Notes under the pieces: generated by a model | Database searches by the model: none | The model's input: only the letters and a program-made list of their open reading frames with translations | What the model was told of the DNA's origin: nothing | From: Maribacter algarum (ex Zhang et al. 2020) | Lineage (GTDB): Bacteria; Bacteroidota; Bacteroidia; Flavobacteriales; Flavobacteriaceae | Direction of reading: 5' to 3' | Assembly (NCBI RefSeq): GCF_005885635.1 | Contig: NZ_VATY01000001.1 | Coordinates: 1,302,001 to 1,366,000 of the forward strand | Length of the DNA: 64,000 bases | Translations under genes and position numbers: made by a program | In this document: one piece after another, positions 26,408 through 35,970 of the stretch | Layout of the letters: every line of letters begins with the position of its first letter | Numbering within the stretch: the first letter of the stretch is position 1

Positions 26408-26564
26408 AAAAAGATCTTTTTCAAAGCTTTGAATAGCTAGAAATTTGTTATTTAAATGCTTCTCTTACTATTTGCTGAAAATTGTATTTCACCGATGAAA
26501 TGCAACAGCTAATCTGCTGTCAAATCGCCTATTTTAAGGATTCTTACGAAATCGTATACGATTT
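26408..26564. other. Palindrome-rich non-coding stretch upstream of purD
   Basis: The 403-base gap between purD and the UXS-like gene holds no credible ORF but five dyads: AAAAAGATCTTTTT (26408-26421), TTCAAAGCTTTGAA (26420-26433), ATTTCA-ccga-TGAAAT (26486-26501), ACAGC-N6-GCTGT (26505-26520) and AAATCGTATACGATTT (26549-26564). The remainder up to the terminator at 26701 shows nothing I can name. Confidence 0.6.
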
Positions 26565-26693
26565 TTTAAGTTTTAACATTTTCAATAATACAATGATTAT
26601 TTCACTAATTAAGGCGAAATAAGCCGGTCTTTTCAAAGTAATATATTCTCTTTTGACGAAGTGACAATTTCATCAAATTATTTTGCTAAAAGG

Positions 26694-26732
26694 CATAAAA
26701 AAACCCAACTGATTGAGTTGGGTTTTTTTATA
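26694..26732 (-). terminator. Rho-independent terminator after the UXS-like gene
   Basis: AAACCCAACT (26701-26710), loop GATTG, AGTTGGGTTT (26716-26725): ten perfect pairs with A and T runs on both sides, so it could work in both directions. It lies about 10 bases beyond the stop of the minus-strand gene. Confidence 0.9.
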
Positions 26733-26742
26733 AGTAACTTTC

Positions 26743-27729
26743 TTATTTTTTATTTCGCTCGGAAAAATCTCGATGCTCAGTTTTCTCTAAATCTTCTTTT
26801 GATAAGGTTTTGAAATATTCAAATGTTTTGCGCATTCCCTCTTCGCGACCTACTTTCGGCTCCCATCCTAATATTTCTTTTGCTTTGCTAATATCTGGCT
26901 GACGTTGCATTGGGTCATCCTGTGGTAAATCTTTGTAAATAACCTTTTGCGTGGTTCCTGTAAGTTTAATAATCTCCTCAGCAAAGTCTCGAATTGTTAT
27001 TTCATGAGGGTTTCCAATATTAACAGGCAAATCATAATCACTCATCAACAATCGATATATGCCCTCTACTTCATCATCTACATAGCAGAAAGAGCGGGTT
27101 TGAGAACCATCTCCAAAAACTGTAAGATCCTCTCCTCGTAGCGCTTGTCCCATAAAAGCGGGGATTACACGTCCGTCATTGAGGCGCATTCTTGGTCCGT
27201 AGGTGTTAAATATACGTACGATACGCGTCTCTACACCATGAAAACGATTGTATGCCATGGTTATAGATTCCTGAAAACGTTTGGCTTCATCGTAGACTCC
27301 TCTTGGCCCTATGGTATTTACATTTCCGTAGTACTCTTCCGTTTGGGGGTGAACTAAAGGGTCTCCGTATATCTCAGATGTAGAGGCAATTAATACTCTT
27401 GCTCCCTTCTCCTTGGCTAAACCTAAAAGATTATGTGTTCCTAAAGCGCCTACTTTCAAGGTTTGAATAGGAATCTTCAAATAGTCAATAGGACTAGCAG
27501 GTGAAGCAAAATGTAAGATATAATCAAGTTTACCAGGCACGTGTACAAACTTCGTGACATCATGGTGATAATACTCAAACTGTTCTAACTTGAATAAATG
27601 CTCTATATTTTTAAGGTCTCCTGTAATCAGGTTATCCATAGCGATAACGTGATATCCTTCCTTGATAAAACGGTCACAAAGATGAGATCCAAGGAATCCT
27701 GCCGCTCCAGTAATTAAAATTCGCTTCAT
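26743..27729 (-). CDS. UDP-glucuronate decarboxylase-family NAD-dependent epimerase/dehydratase
   Basis: 328 residues, extended SDR. The NAD motif G8xxG11xxG14 ([10 protein letters not shown]), catalytic Y146xxxK150 (VYDEAKRFQ) and the region [17 protein letters not shown] match UDP-xylose synthase (UXS). The expected reaction is UDP-GlcA to UDP-xylose, possibly feeding the adjacent polysaccharide cluster. It has its own candidate -7 box (TAATTTTG, 27782-27789) and terminator, so it can be a separate unit. A related UDP-sugar 4-epimerase is less likely. Confidence 0.88.
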   Translation of the reverse strand: MKRILITGAAGFLGSHLCDRFIKEGYHVIAMDNLITGDLKNIEHLFKLEQFEYYHHDVTKFVHVPGKLDYILHFASPASPIDYLKIPIQTLKVGALGTHNLLGLAKEKGARVLIASTSEIYGDPLVHPQTEEYYGNVNTIGPRGVYDEAKRFQESITMAYNRFHGVETRIVRIFNTYGPRMRLNDGRVIPAFMGQALRGEDLTVFGDGSQTRSFCYVDDEVEGIYRLLMSDYDLPVNIGNPHEITIRDFAEEIIKLTGTTQKVIYKDLPQDDPMQRQPDISKAKEILGWEPKVGREEGMRKTFEYFKTLSKEDLEKTEHRDFSERNKK

Positions 27730-27781
27730 GAAATGGGTTGTTTTGTCTATCTAACGTAAGTATTGTCCAAAAATTGGGATG

Positions 27782-27789
27782 CAAAATTA
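27782..27789 (-). promoter_or_regulatory. Candidate -7 box for the UXS-like gene
   Basis: TAATTTTG on the minus strand, about 52 bases before the ATG. No -33 match at the expected distance. Confidence 0.3.
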
Positions 27790-27862
27790 GTTTTTACCTA
27801 AGGCTAATAAAAAAATTCTAGACCAAATGTCGTAAACATAGAAGAACCCTATATAATTGGGG

Positions 27863-29080
27863 TCAAAGGACAGTTTCATCGGTAGAATTAACCTTTGCCT
27901 CTTCTTCCTTAAATTTTCCGTTTAACTGATTGGCTTGGGGATTTGAATTTTTATTAGACTCACTCTTCTTACCCGTAATCTTATCCACCTTTCGCTTTAG
28001 CATAATCTTTTGCTTCAAAGTCGCAAAGCTGTAGTTATATCTAAAGAATATGTACCCTAAAAACACTACAACGGATACTAACATCAATACCATCCCTAGA
28101 TTCCTGGCTTTGCTGCCTAAAACAATGAACAACATCACAAAAAGCAGGTTAAAGCATCCAATGATAAAGCTTGCTTGTTTATGGGTTAGTCCCCAATAGT
28201 CAATTAAAACGTGGTGTGTATGATTTCTATCAGGGGAAAACGGGCCTTTTTTGTTTGCAATACGAATGGCAAAAACCCGCGCAGTGTCGAATAGCGGCAC
28301 AATTAAAATACTTATAGCGATCAACGGTGCGTTTTCAAGTAAGAAAGGTAATTCAGTATAATCACTTGGATTAAGCGCCAAAAACTTAAGCGTCAAAATA
28401 CTTATAACGAAACCCACAATCAAAGAACCCGTGTCTCCCATAAAAATTTTCTTATCCGAAGAAACGTTGAACCCTAAAAACGCCATCAAACTTGCATTTA
28501 CGGTAATAGCCAATAGAGCGAAGAAGTACTCTTGAGTGAGGTAAAAAATCGTAGTGTATATTACCATTATAACAATGCCTACCACAGATGCCAAGCCATC
28601 AATGCCATCAATTAAATTGTACGAGTTTATTATCGTCAGCATCATAAAACCAGCGATAATCAGGTAAAGATAATGAGGGATTTCATGGATATTCAAAAAC
28701 CCATTCAAAGAATCAATTGTAAAACTTGGATTGGCCAATATAAAGATGATGGCAAATACCTGGGTAATTAATTTTGCGCCTGGGGAAATAACAACCAAAT
28801 CATCCTTAAGCCCCACAATAAATAAGATTGTCAGCCCTGGGATAACATAAATAGCCTCGTCGAAACTGCCCCAACTTTTCATAAAGAAAAGCGCAAAAAT
28901 CAGAGTGTAAAAGAAGGAAACTCCACCAAGCGTAGGTGTTTTACTAGCATGTGAACTGCGGTGGTCAGGGTCGTCCATCAAGCGTTTATACTCAACAACC
29001 TTGATGATTTTGGGTATTGTTAAATAAATCAGGAGAAAGGACCCAATAAATAGTAATATGGCGGTTTCTAGAAAGTTCAC
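27863..29080 (-). CDS. WecA/TagO/MraY-family undecaprenyl-phosphate sugar-1-phosphate transferase
   Basis: 405 residues, about 11 helices. Family motifs are all present: DDPDHRSSHASKTPTLGG (about 37-54), LKDDL near 91, NLIDGIDGLA (about 154-163), KKIFMGDTGSL (about 210-220) and the His motif RNHTHHVL near 282-289. It transfers a sugar phosphate, probably GlcNAc-1-P, to undecaprenyl phosphate and so would start the glycan repeat. The C-terminal 45 residues are charged and probably cytoplasmic. It lies 33 bases after the GT4 gene. Confidence 0.92.
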   Translation of the reverse strand: MNFLETAILLFIGSFLLIYLTIPKIIKVVEYKRLMDDPDHRSSHASKTPTLGGVSFFYTLIFALFFMKSWGSFDEAIYVIPGLTILFIVGLKDDLVVISPGAKLITQVFAIIFILANPSFTIDSLNGFLNIHEIPHYLYLIIAGFMMLTIINSYNLIDGIDGLASVVGIVIMVIYTTIFYLTQEYFFALLAITVNASLMAFLGFNVSSDKKIFMGDTGSLIVGFVISILTLKFLALNPSDYTELPFLLENAPLIAISILIVPLFDTARVFAIRIANKKGPFSPDRNHTHHVLIDYWGLTHKQASFIIGCFNLLFVMLFIVLGSKARNLGMVLMLVSVVVFLGYIFFRYNYSFATLKQKIMLKRKVDKITGKKSESNKNSNPQANQLNGKFKEEEAKVNSTDETVL

Positions 29081-29113
29081 TTGTTAGATTGAGACTCTAA
29101 AAGTAGAAAAACT

Positions 29114-30325
29114 TTAGGCATTTTGACTGGAATCCTTTAAAAACATGAGCATTTTAGTTGCTAGGGCATTTCTGTCAAAATCTTTAAGAATTGCTGTATA
29201 GCTACTTTCGTCGATTCTATTTTCTTTGCTCATGACTTCAACTTTGGCGATAAAGTCTTTTTCATTCTCTGGTTCAAAAGCCAGACCCACGCCATAGTCC
29301 TCAACTAGTTTCTGCGCTTCTCCCTCAACCCCAATCAAAATCGGCTTATGCATACCTGAAAGTTCAAAAATCTTTGATGGGAGAACTGATTTGAAGGTGT
29401 TTGATTTTTTTAGATTTACTAAGCCTACATCTAAAATCGAAATGTACTCCTTGACTTCTTCCTTAGCCACTGGCGGAAGCATCGTAACATTTGTCAAGCG
29501 TAGCTTTTCCTTAAGTTTCACGAGATTTTCCTTTTCAGCACCTGTCCCCAAAAACAGAAAATGAATAGTGCCATTCTCTACTTTGCTTGCAGCTTCTAGT
29601 ATGAAATCAAGTTTGTGCGCCATACCATGCGTTCCGATATAGCCTAAGATAAATTTATCTTGAAGCCCTAGCCTACTTAATAGTACTTTATTTTTTGGCA
29701 TAGGTTTGAACATCTCTGCGTTAATCCCATTTTTAACCACTTCTACTTTGTTGGACGGAATTCCTCTTTCATTTATCAATTGTTCTTTGAATGAATCGGT
29801 CACTGTAATGACCTTCCATGTACTTTTATACATGCGGAGTTCAAGAAATTCGAAAAAGCGAATGATTAGGTTTCTATCCATAGCGCCAACGGCTCTGATG
29901 GATTCCGGCCAAATATCCCGGACTTCCATCACCCATCGCTTTCTTTTCCAAAAGGAAAGCCATCGGCCTGAAACTGCGGTGAAGAACTGCGGGGAGGTCG
30001 CAACTATCAAATCTGTTTTAATAAAAAGGCCTGCCCAGAAAGACATCACCATAAAACTTAAGAAGTCAATGATTCGTTTTAGGAAGCCTTTATTCGCCGA
30101 GATGTACGTCCAAACGCGAATCACTTTGATTCCGTCTACCATTTCAGTTTGACGCCATTTGTTTTTATAGCCTTTGAACACTTTCCCTTCAGGAAAGTTA
30201 GGCACACAGGTAATTACCGTGACCTCAACACCAGCTTTCACCCATTCCCTGCAATGCTCGTAGGTTCGCGTTGCCGGAGCATTGAACTCTGGAGGGAAAT
30301 TATCGGTTAAGAAAAGTAATTTCAT
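29114..30325 (-). CDS. Glycosyltransferase family 4 (WbuB-like)
   Basis: 403 residues, GT-B fold. N-terminal LFLTDNFPPEFNAPATRTYEH is typical of WbuB-like transferases. The donor domain shows LGYIGTHGMAHKLDFILEAA (about 227-246) and the late VLPSKIFELSGMHKPIL. It adds a sugar to a lipid-linked glycan on the cytoplasmic face. It overlaps the heparinase gene by 4 bases (ATGA), so the pair is coupled. Confidence 0.9.
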   Translation of the reverse strand: MKLLFLTDNFPPEFNAPATRTYEHCREWVKAGVEVTVITCVPNFPEGKVFKGYKNKWRQTEMVDGIKVIRVWTYISANKGFLKRIIDFLSFMVMSFWAGLFIKTDLIVATSPQFFTAVSGRWLSFWKRKRWVMEVRDIWPESIRAVGAMDRNLIIRFFEFLELRMYKSTWKVITVTDSFKEQLINERGIPSNKVEVVKNGINAEMFKPMPKNKVLLSRLGLQDKFILGYIGTHGMAHKLDFILEAASKVENGTIHFLFLGTGAEKENLVKLKEKLRLTNVTMLPPVAKEEVKEYISILDVGLVNLKKSNTFKSVLPSKIFELSGMHKPILIGVEGEAQKLVEDYGVGLAFEPENEKDFIAKVEVMSKENRIDESSYTAILKDFDRNALATKMLMFLKDSSQNA

Positions 30326-31902
30326 ATTTGAATGGAGGTCTTAAGGGTCTTCTGAAAAGATACCGCGATTTTTTGGGACTTTTCTCTTTTGTTGAACCCG
30401 TTAGCAAAGTGGAAGGACATTAGTTCAATTTTCAAATGATTTTCAAATGTGATATGAATGTTCTCCTTAGGAAGCTTTACCCCATTATCAAGAATTATAA
30501 TTTCTTTTACATTCGGATGAAAATGAAAAAACGCTATCTGATTCAGCTTCGTCTCTTTGTCTATTTCATCTACTAATAGAATTTGGGCGGCTTTAGCGGT
30601 AAAAGTTCTTGAATGTTTCAAACCTAAGTTTCTATAACCGTTATGCACAGCTTTTACTTGGCTTTTCGTATCCTCTAGTATATTTACTTCTGCTCTTTTG
30701 GCTACTCGAAATCCGCCCCAAACTTGGGTTTGCTCTTGATTACCAATTTTGACCGTATTGTGTGATGCGGTTTCTCGTTCTTCGTGTCGCAAGGCATTCT
30801 TTTCGTAGGTGGATGTTCCTGTATCAACGATAATTGGATTGCCGGCAACATATAATTCAAAATTGAAGGTGTCCGAATGGGCATGCCCTGGCTGATAATT
30901 TGGCCCGACAGTTCCAACATCTACAAAAAGCTCATAATTCGATTGGACGAATTTGCGATAGCCTGAATCTGAGAGCTTTCCTTTATACCATTCCAGCCCC
31001 AATTCTTTGGCATAATCAAAAAGCTGTTTTGATTTGGGAGCAATTCCATAGGCACTATCATTAACCATTGGGATATTTCCATTAGAAAATGATGCCTCCT
31101 GAAGCCAAGACAGCATTTTTAAGGCCTTTTCTTTAAGAAATGAACCAAGTCCATCTTCTTTCCAAGAATTTAGCTGTAAGAGGTTAATACAGTCCAACAA
31201 GCGGTGTAAAAGTATCTGGTGATACATGGGGCTGAGCTCAAAATGCGCTCCGTCTTTCAAAATTTGCTCATTCAACTCTTCCTCCAAAATTTGCTTTGTC
31301 CTTTTATAGAGCAATTCATCCTTGAAATAATAGGCGCCAAAGAAAAGGGAAAAGCCATTCTCTAGGAGATGGTTCCCTAAAAGATGATATTCTAGATTAT
31401 TTAGAAGCGTTTGGTAGTGATTATAAAGAGTTTGATTGATTTCGGGGTTCGAAATTGAATGTTTTGATAGGAATTTTACCCAATTAATTCCTCTCAAGGA
31501 AATAGGATAAGGTTCTTTTCCATCTTTTAAAACGGAATCCTTTCCAAGGTAATCTTGAACTAACGCTAAGCCTTCATCAGAGGAAATAGAAGATTGATTT
31601 AAAAAATCAAAATAATTCAGGTTGTAGGTCCAGAGTTTGCCGAAAGCCTTGTAATTCCAATCAATTTCAGTGTCAAACGTATGAGACAGATTTAAAAAAT
31701 CAAAAGTTTTATCTTTTTTATAACTATCAGTATATAAAAAAGAATCCTTCCATTGCAAAGGGGCAACAACTTTTTCTAGAGGATTCTTGTACTCTTTTTT
31801 GAAAAAGCGATTCCGAATCAAATAGTAACCACGAAAGTAGAGCTGTTTAAAACGAAGGTATTTTAGGGTATGGAAAAGTAGTCCTAGTTTACGGGGATCC
31901 AT
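30322..31902 (-). CDS. Heparinase II/III-family protein
   Basis: 526 residues: an alpha-helical toroid domain (about 60-320) then a beta-sandwich with QPGHAHSDTFNFEL (about 340-353) and ASHNTVKIG, the typical HepII/III motifs. No signal peptide is visible, so it may act in the cytoplasm. Such genes occur regularly in capsule clusters beside bi-domain oxidoreductases; the role may be synthesis (epimerase-like) rather than degradation. It overlaps the oxidoreductase gene by 19 bases. Confidence 0.85.
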   Translation of the reverse strand: MDPRKLGLLFHTLKYLRFKQLYFRGYYLIRNRFFKKEYKNPLEKVVAPLQWKDSFLYTDSYKKDKTFDFLNLSHTFDTEIDWNYKAFGKLWTYNLNYFDFLNQSSISSDEGLALVQDYLGKDSVLKDGKEPYPISLRGINWVKFLSKHSISNPEINQTLYNHYQTLLNNLEYHLLGNHLLENGFSLFFGAYYFKDELLYKRTKQILEEELNEQILKDGAHFELSPMYHQILLHRLLDCINLLQLNSWKEDGLGSFLKEKALKMLSWLQEASFSNGNIPMVNDSAYGIAPKSKQLFDYAKELGLEWYKGKLSDSGYRKFVQSNYELFVDVGTVGPNYQPGHAHSDTFNFELYVAGNPIIVDTGTSTYEKNALRHEERETASHNTVKIGNQEQTQVWGGFRVAKRAEVNILEDTKSQVKAVHNGYRNLGLKHSRTFTAKAAQILLVDEIDKETKLNQIAFFHFHPNVKEIIILDNGVKLPKENIHITFENHLKIELMSFHFANGFNKREKSQKIAVSFQKTLKTSIQI

Positions 31903-34004
31903 TTGCCTTGTTTCAATGATTCGATAGCTGCAAACGATGCTTTTGTAGTATTAACGATTTCATCGATAGGAATTATGGGGCTCCCTCCTTTTTGCTGTTG
32001 TTCAATCAAGGCCTGAAATTGGTTGAAATGACCTTTGTCCTGTTTTGAAGATGCATTTCCGCCACCTTTAAATCCGAAGGACTTCAATTTTCGCCAATTG
32101 TCCATCACCAAGGTGCGTTCCTGAGAATAGACCTCAACGCGCTCCTTTGAATACGCTTTGCTTCCGTTTGCAAAATAATTTATGACCGCATTAGAACCAT
32201 TCTCATATTGCAACAGAATACTAGCGTTATCTGTGTTTTCTTCCGGATTTACTCCCATTGCATTCATACAAACTGCTTTAACTCGGCTTCCGGCAAAATA
32301 CGTGCATAAATCAATGTAGTGACAAGCTTCCCCAATGATTCTTCCGCCTCCAACTTCCATATCGTGCACCCAAACATCTGCAGGAATAAACCCTGCATTC
32401 ATGGTTGCAACAATATTTATTGGGGTATTGTCATTACCCAAAAGCTTTTTCATGTTTTGGGCCAAAGGAGCGAAACGCCTATTAAAACCAACGCTTACAT
32501 TAACATTTTGAGCATTATATTCTGCAATTATGGACTCTAATTCCAACTCTGTTAGGGCCAAAGGTTTTTCTACGAAAACACTTTTCCCTGCTTTTAGGGA
32601 TTCTAAAACCATTGGAGCATGCATGTTATGTTGAGTGGTTATCAAAACCAAATCAACATCAGTATCCGTCAAAATCTCTTTGTAGTTGGATGTTGAATTA
32701 CCGATAGCGTGACGCTTTGCCATAATGGTTGAAGACAATCCACCTGAACTTGCAATGTATTTGATATTGGCATTCAACTTCTTCAAATTCGGAAGTATGG
32801 TTGAGCTCGTAAAATTACCCGAACCCACAATTCCGATTACTCCTTTCTTACCTTCAAACGATTTATCTGCAATACTAACCGTATTTACAGGAGCTTTGGT
32901 TTGGTCATATTCCAAAATAGAGGCGATGGATTTCGAATTCCCCATATCACCATAAATTTTATCAAAGTCCTTAAGCGGTATGCGCTCCGTAATCAAAGGT
33001 TTGACGTCTAAAGTGCCTTTTGAGATAGCATTTAAAATTGCTTCGAAGTTTCGTTTCTCTGTCCAGCGGACATATCCGATAGGATAATCATTCCCTTTTT
33101 GCTCGTACTCCTCATCATAGCGCCCAGGTCCATAGGAACAAGAAACCTGAAAAGATATCTCTTTTTCATAAAAATCTGCTCGGCTGATATCCAAGCCTAT
33201 GACACCTACCAAAATAACACGGCCACGCTTTCTGCACATCTGCGCAGATTGGGCTATAATTTCATTGCTTTTATTGGAAGCGGTAATGATTACTCCGTCT
33301 GCGCCGATTCCGTTAGTGTAAGATTCAACAAATTTTACTTGGTCGGTACCTTCGGCAGGGTTGATGGCAACAATACCTTTTTCATTTGCAATTCGGACTT
33401 TCTCCGGATCAAAATCAAAACCGATGACATTACAGCCGTTTGCCAATAACAACTCCGCAGTTACCAAACCGATAAGTCCGAGGCCAACCACGACCATAGT
33501 TTCCCCAAAAGTTGGATTTAAGAGGCGGATGCCCTGTAAACCGATAGAACCAATTACTGTAAATGCAGCTTCTTCATCGGTAACATTATCCGGAATCTTA
33601 GCCACTAAATTCTTGGGAAGATTTACATATTCCGCATGATTGCCATTAGATGCCACGCGGTCACCTACTTGAAATTCCGTAACCCCTTTGCCAACACCGA
33701 CAACTTCTCCAACATTACAATACCCAAGTGGTAAGGGCTGATTGAGTTTATTCAAAACTGCATCCATTGTCGGTTTTAGGCCATCAGTTTTTACCTTGTT
33801 CAAAACCATTTTTACCTTATCAGGTTGTTGCTTGGCCTTTTGAATAAAATTCGCCTTTCCGAATTCTACTAACATGCGTTCGGTACCCAATGAAACTAAA
33901 GTTCTAGAAGTTTTGATCAAAACACAGCCCGATTTTACCATGGGTACTGGTACTTCTTCTAATATGGTTTCTCCGTTCTTAAGATCTTGGATGATTTGTT
34001 TCAT
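31884..34004 (-). CDS. Bi-domain oxidoreductase (zinc-dehydrogenase-like plus Gfo/Idh/MocA)
   Basis: 706 residues made of two enzymes. Residues about 1-360 are a medium-chain dehydrogenase-like domain (GNHAEYVNLPKNLVAKIP, GLGLIGLVTAELLLANGC). Residues about 385-706 are a Gfo/Idh/MocA domain (IGIVGSGNFTSSTILPNL, FVEKPLAL). This fusion is a recurrent capsule/LPS cluster protein, probably acting on a nucleotide sugar. It overlaps the heparinase-like gene and has a candidate promoter upstream. Confidence 0.9.
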   Translation of the reverse strand: MKQIIQDLKNGETILEEVPVPMVKSGCVLIKTSRTLVSLGTERMLVEFGKANFIQKAKQQPDKVKMVLNKVKTDGLKPTMDAVLNKLNQPLPLGYCNVGEVVGVGKGVTEFQVGDRVASNGNHAEYVNLPKNLVAKIPDNVTDEEAAFTVIGSIGLQGIRLLNPTFGETMVVVGLGLIGLVTAELLLANGCNVIGFDFDPEKVRIANEKGIVAINPAEGTDQVKFVESYTNGIGADGVIITASNKSNEIIAQSAQMCRKRGRVILVGVIGLDISRADFYEKEISFQVSCSYGPGRYDEEYEQKGNDYPIGYVRWTEKRNFEAILNAISKGTLDVKPLITERIPLKDFDKIYGDMGNSKSIASILEYDQTKAPVNTVSIADKSFEGKKGVIGIVGSGNFTSSTILPNLKKLNANIKYIASSGGLSSTIMAKRHAIGNSTSNYKEILTDTDVDLVLITTQHNMHAPMVLESLKAGKSVFVEKPLALTELELESIIAEYNAQNVNVSVGFNRRFAPLAQNMKKLLGNDNTPINIVATMNAGFIPADVWVHDMEVGGGRIIGEACHYIDLCTYFAGSRVKAVCMNAMGVNPEENTDNASILLQYENGSNAVINYFANGSKAYSKERVEVYSQERTLVMDNWRKLKSFGFKGGGNASSKQDKGHFNQFQALIEQQQKGGSPIIPIDEIVNTTKASFAAIESLKQGKWIPVN

Positions 34005-34059
34005 ATAATAGGTCGAGAAAGATAATAATGGGTTTACTTGTTGAATACTTTCGGTTTAA

Positions 34060-34067
34060 CAAAAGTA
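34060..34067 (-). promoter_or_regulatory. Candidate -7 box for the bi-domain oxidoreductase operon
   Basis: TACTTTTG on the minus strand, 55 bases before the ATG at 34004 and just past the pyrophosphatase gene. The -33 element is missing. Confidence 0.3.
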
Positions 34068-34091
34068 CCCACTGTAGACACATAATAAAAA

Positions 34092-34682
34092 CTATTTTTT
34101 GACAGCTTGTCTTATTTCCTTTATTGCTTCCTTTCCATCACCCCATCCTTCAACTACCGCTACATCATTTTTATTATAGTTCAAGAACCACAATTCAATG
34201 ATTTCAATTACCATTGGGTAGTTCTTCTGCAATTCTGCATATGTGGAAGCCTTTACAATCCTTTTCTCTTTTTCCATGGGCACGGCTATTATCTTATAAT
34301 CTTGCTCACCTTTGTCCACTAGTTTTAGCATTGCAATGGGTAGCACTTCAACAATAGTTCCCGTTTCGTGACTTTCTGAAAGCACCAATATATCCAGGGC
34401 GTCGCCATCACCGCCTGTTTTCTTATCGGAAATAGTAGAAGGTATAAAACCATAATTTCCAGGATAGGACAGAAAATCAATAACTCGGTCTTTGCCGTTT
34501 TCTTGGTCAATGATAAACTCCTTTGAATCGTGGTCATACTCGTATTTTGAATTTGTGCCTGCCGGAATTTCTATGACTGCATTTACTGCACCTTTTGCAG
34601 AAAAACTTGGGGTTTCGTAATAATCTCTTTTCTGGTTGCAAGAACAGACTAAAAAGAATAACAAAATAGCGGTGCCTTTCAT
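34092..34682 (-). CDS. Lipoprotein-type family I inorganic pyrophosphatase
   Basis: 196 residues. A short hydrophobic leader with lipobox LVCSC (Cys15) indicates a membrane-anchored extracytoplasmic form. The catalytic core is clear: KYEYD (46-50), YPGNYGFIP (73-81) and metal motif DGDALD (92-97), where Pro of the usual DGDPLD is Ala. The Asp and Lys of the DxxxxDxK block are kept. Hydrolysis of PPi is expected, but outside the cytoplasm. It is 7 bases after the CotH-like gene, so it belongs to the CotH/VTC/DUF4956 unit. Confidence 0.88.
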   Translation of the reverse strand: MKGTAILLFFLVCSCNQKRDYYETPSFSAKGAVNAVIEIPAGTNSKYEYDHDSKEFIIDQENGKDRVIDFLSYPGNYGFIPSTISDKKTGGDGDALDILVLSESHETGTIVEVLPIAMLKLVDKGEQDYKIIAVPMEKEKRIVKASTYAELQKNYPMVIEIIELWFLNYNKNDVAVVEGWGDGKEAIKEIRQAVKK

Positions 34683-34689
34683 TGACTAG

Positions 34690-35961
34690 TTATTCTTTAT
34701 CTATTATTCGTTTTGAAAGTTCTTGCCTAAGCACCTCTTGATTTTCCTTCAAAATATCCAAGGACAAAACAGCCTCACCCTTAAACTCGGCTTGTTGGGC
34801 TTTTGCCAAGCGATTTAAATCATCTTGGTATTTGATTTGTAGGTTTTCAAGATATTGCGGATTGGAAACTTCTTCCAAGGCAGCATACAATGCCTTTTGA
34901 AAAATCAGATCCGATTCAGACTTCCAGTAGTGTTTTAATGCAGGGAGTTTGTATCCAGAGTTGCCGTCAAAAGCAACAGGTTCTATCAATGATGAAATGG
35001 GGTTATAAAACCAGCGCAGATTATGTGCAGTCAAGCCATGCGTTCCTCCGAAGAGATTTGCAATAGCCGTAAATTTGGCGGTCTTCTCCACATCAAAAAC
35101 CTTGGAAATAGGAAGCTCTCCTCTTTTGTAGCGATTCAAGAGATTCTTTGCCAAGGTAAATTGCTTATTCAACGTAGTATCTGCAAAAATAGTGCTAAGG
35201 GAGTATGCCGTAATGGTCATATCATTGTTGCTACCGTATCTAGGATTGTATTTACCATCTACTTGGGTTCCTGTACGTTTGCTAATTTCGAATACTTTGG
35301 CACTCTCGCGCCACATATCAGCCTCTGTTAGCTTAAGTATTACGCCTACCTTGCGCCCGTTGTTCTCAATCAAGCGTTTATCAAAGGTTTCCTCAATTGC
35401 ATAAATACCTACATTTTTGGTTTCGGCAGTGTCATTGCTTCTCATTTTTACCTGAAGGAATCCTTCTAGAAAGTCATACCGAAGCCCAACCAAACCCTCT
35501 TGTTTGATTGCCTTATGGTACAACCATTCATTTAAATAGCCTCTTGAACCTGGGTGATGCACTGAAAACTTGCGCATGCCCTTAATGGTTCGGTCATCGG
35601 CTAATTTTATGCGATAGCTCCATTTCAATCCTTCCAAATGATCTGTCCAATCGCCTTTGAGTCGCAAACTCGCTTTATAATCTTCCTTCATATAACGAAT
35701 CGTCGCAGGTACATAATCATCATCGGAAGTTTGCAACACGCCAATACTCACAGCTTCATCGCGTTTGGCTTTCAGTGTTTCGAAATGCTTTTCATTGAGA
35801 ATTACTTGAAGGGAATTGTAGTTGGTGTTTTGAGAAATCTCAGGAATCACTTTCACCGTTTTCGAATTTCCCTTTTTATGGGAGAGTAAAACCAGCAATA
35901 GCAGAAAACTGCCTAAAGCGACAAGTAAAAACGGGTTGGATCTCTTCTTTTTGACCAGCAT
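34690..35961 (-). CDS. CotH kinase-like protein, membrane-anchored
   Basis: 423 residues: an N-terminal membrane anchor (about 11-27), then CotH-like blocks ASLRLKGDW (97-105), FSVHHPGSRGYLNEWLYHKA (132-151), VGIYAIEETFDKRLIE (184-199), FDVEKTAKF (289-297), and HNLRWFYNP...EPVAFDGN (313-334) with the presumed metal-binding Asp332. CotH proteins are atypical kinases that phosphorylate surface proteins in spores. The substrate here is unknown. It is sandwiched between DUF4956 (9 bases) and the pyrophosphatase (7 bases). Confidence 0.82.
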   Translation of the reverse strand: MLVKKKRSNPFLLVALGSFLLLLVLLSHKKGNSKTVKVIPEISQNTNYNSLQVILNEKHFETLKAKRDEAVSIGVLQTSDDDYVPATIRYMKEDYKASLRLKGDWTDHLEGLKWSYRIKLADDRTIKGMRKFSVHHPGSRGYLNEWLYHKAIKQEGLVGLRYDFLEGFLQVKMRSNDTAETKNVGIYAIEETFDKRLIENNGRKVGVILKLTEADMWRESAKVFEISKRTGTQVDGKYNPRYGSNNDMTITAYSLSTIFADTTLNKQFTLAKNLLNRYKRGELPISKVFDVEKTAKFTAIANLFGGTHGLTAHNLRWFYNPISSLIEPVAFDGNSGYKLPALKHYWKSESDLIFQKALYAALEEVSNPQYLENLQIKYQDDLNRLAKAQQAEFKGEAVLSLDILKENQEVLRQELSKRIIDKE

Positions 35962-35970
35962 TTGATTTCT

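Noticed and set aside
27841-27870. Hairpin after the WecA-like gene as a terminator
   Set aside because: Only 4-5 weak pairs (ACCC/GGGT) and no T run on the minus strand.
31884-34004. Bi-domain oxidoreductase as a gene fusion caused by sequencing error
   Set aside because: The fusion of zinc-dehydrogenase-like and Gfo/Idh/MocA domains is a known recurrent architecture in polysaccharide clusters.
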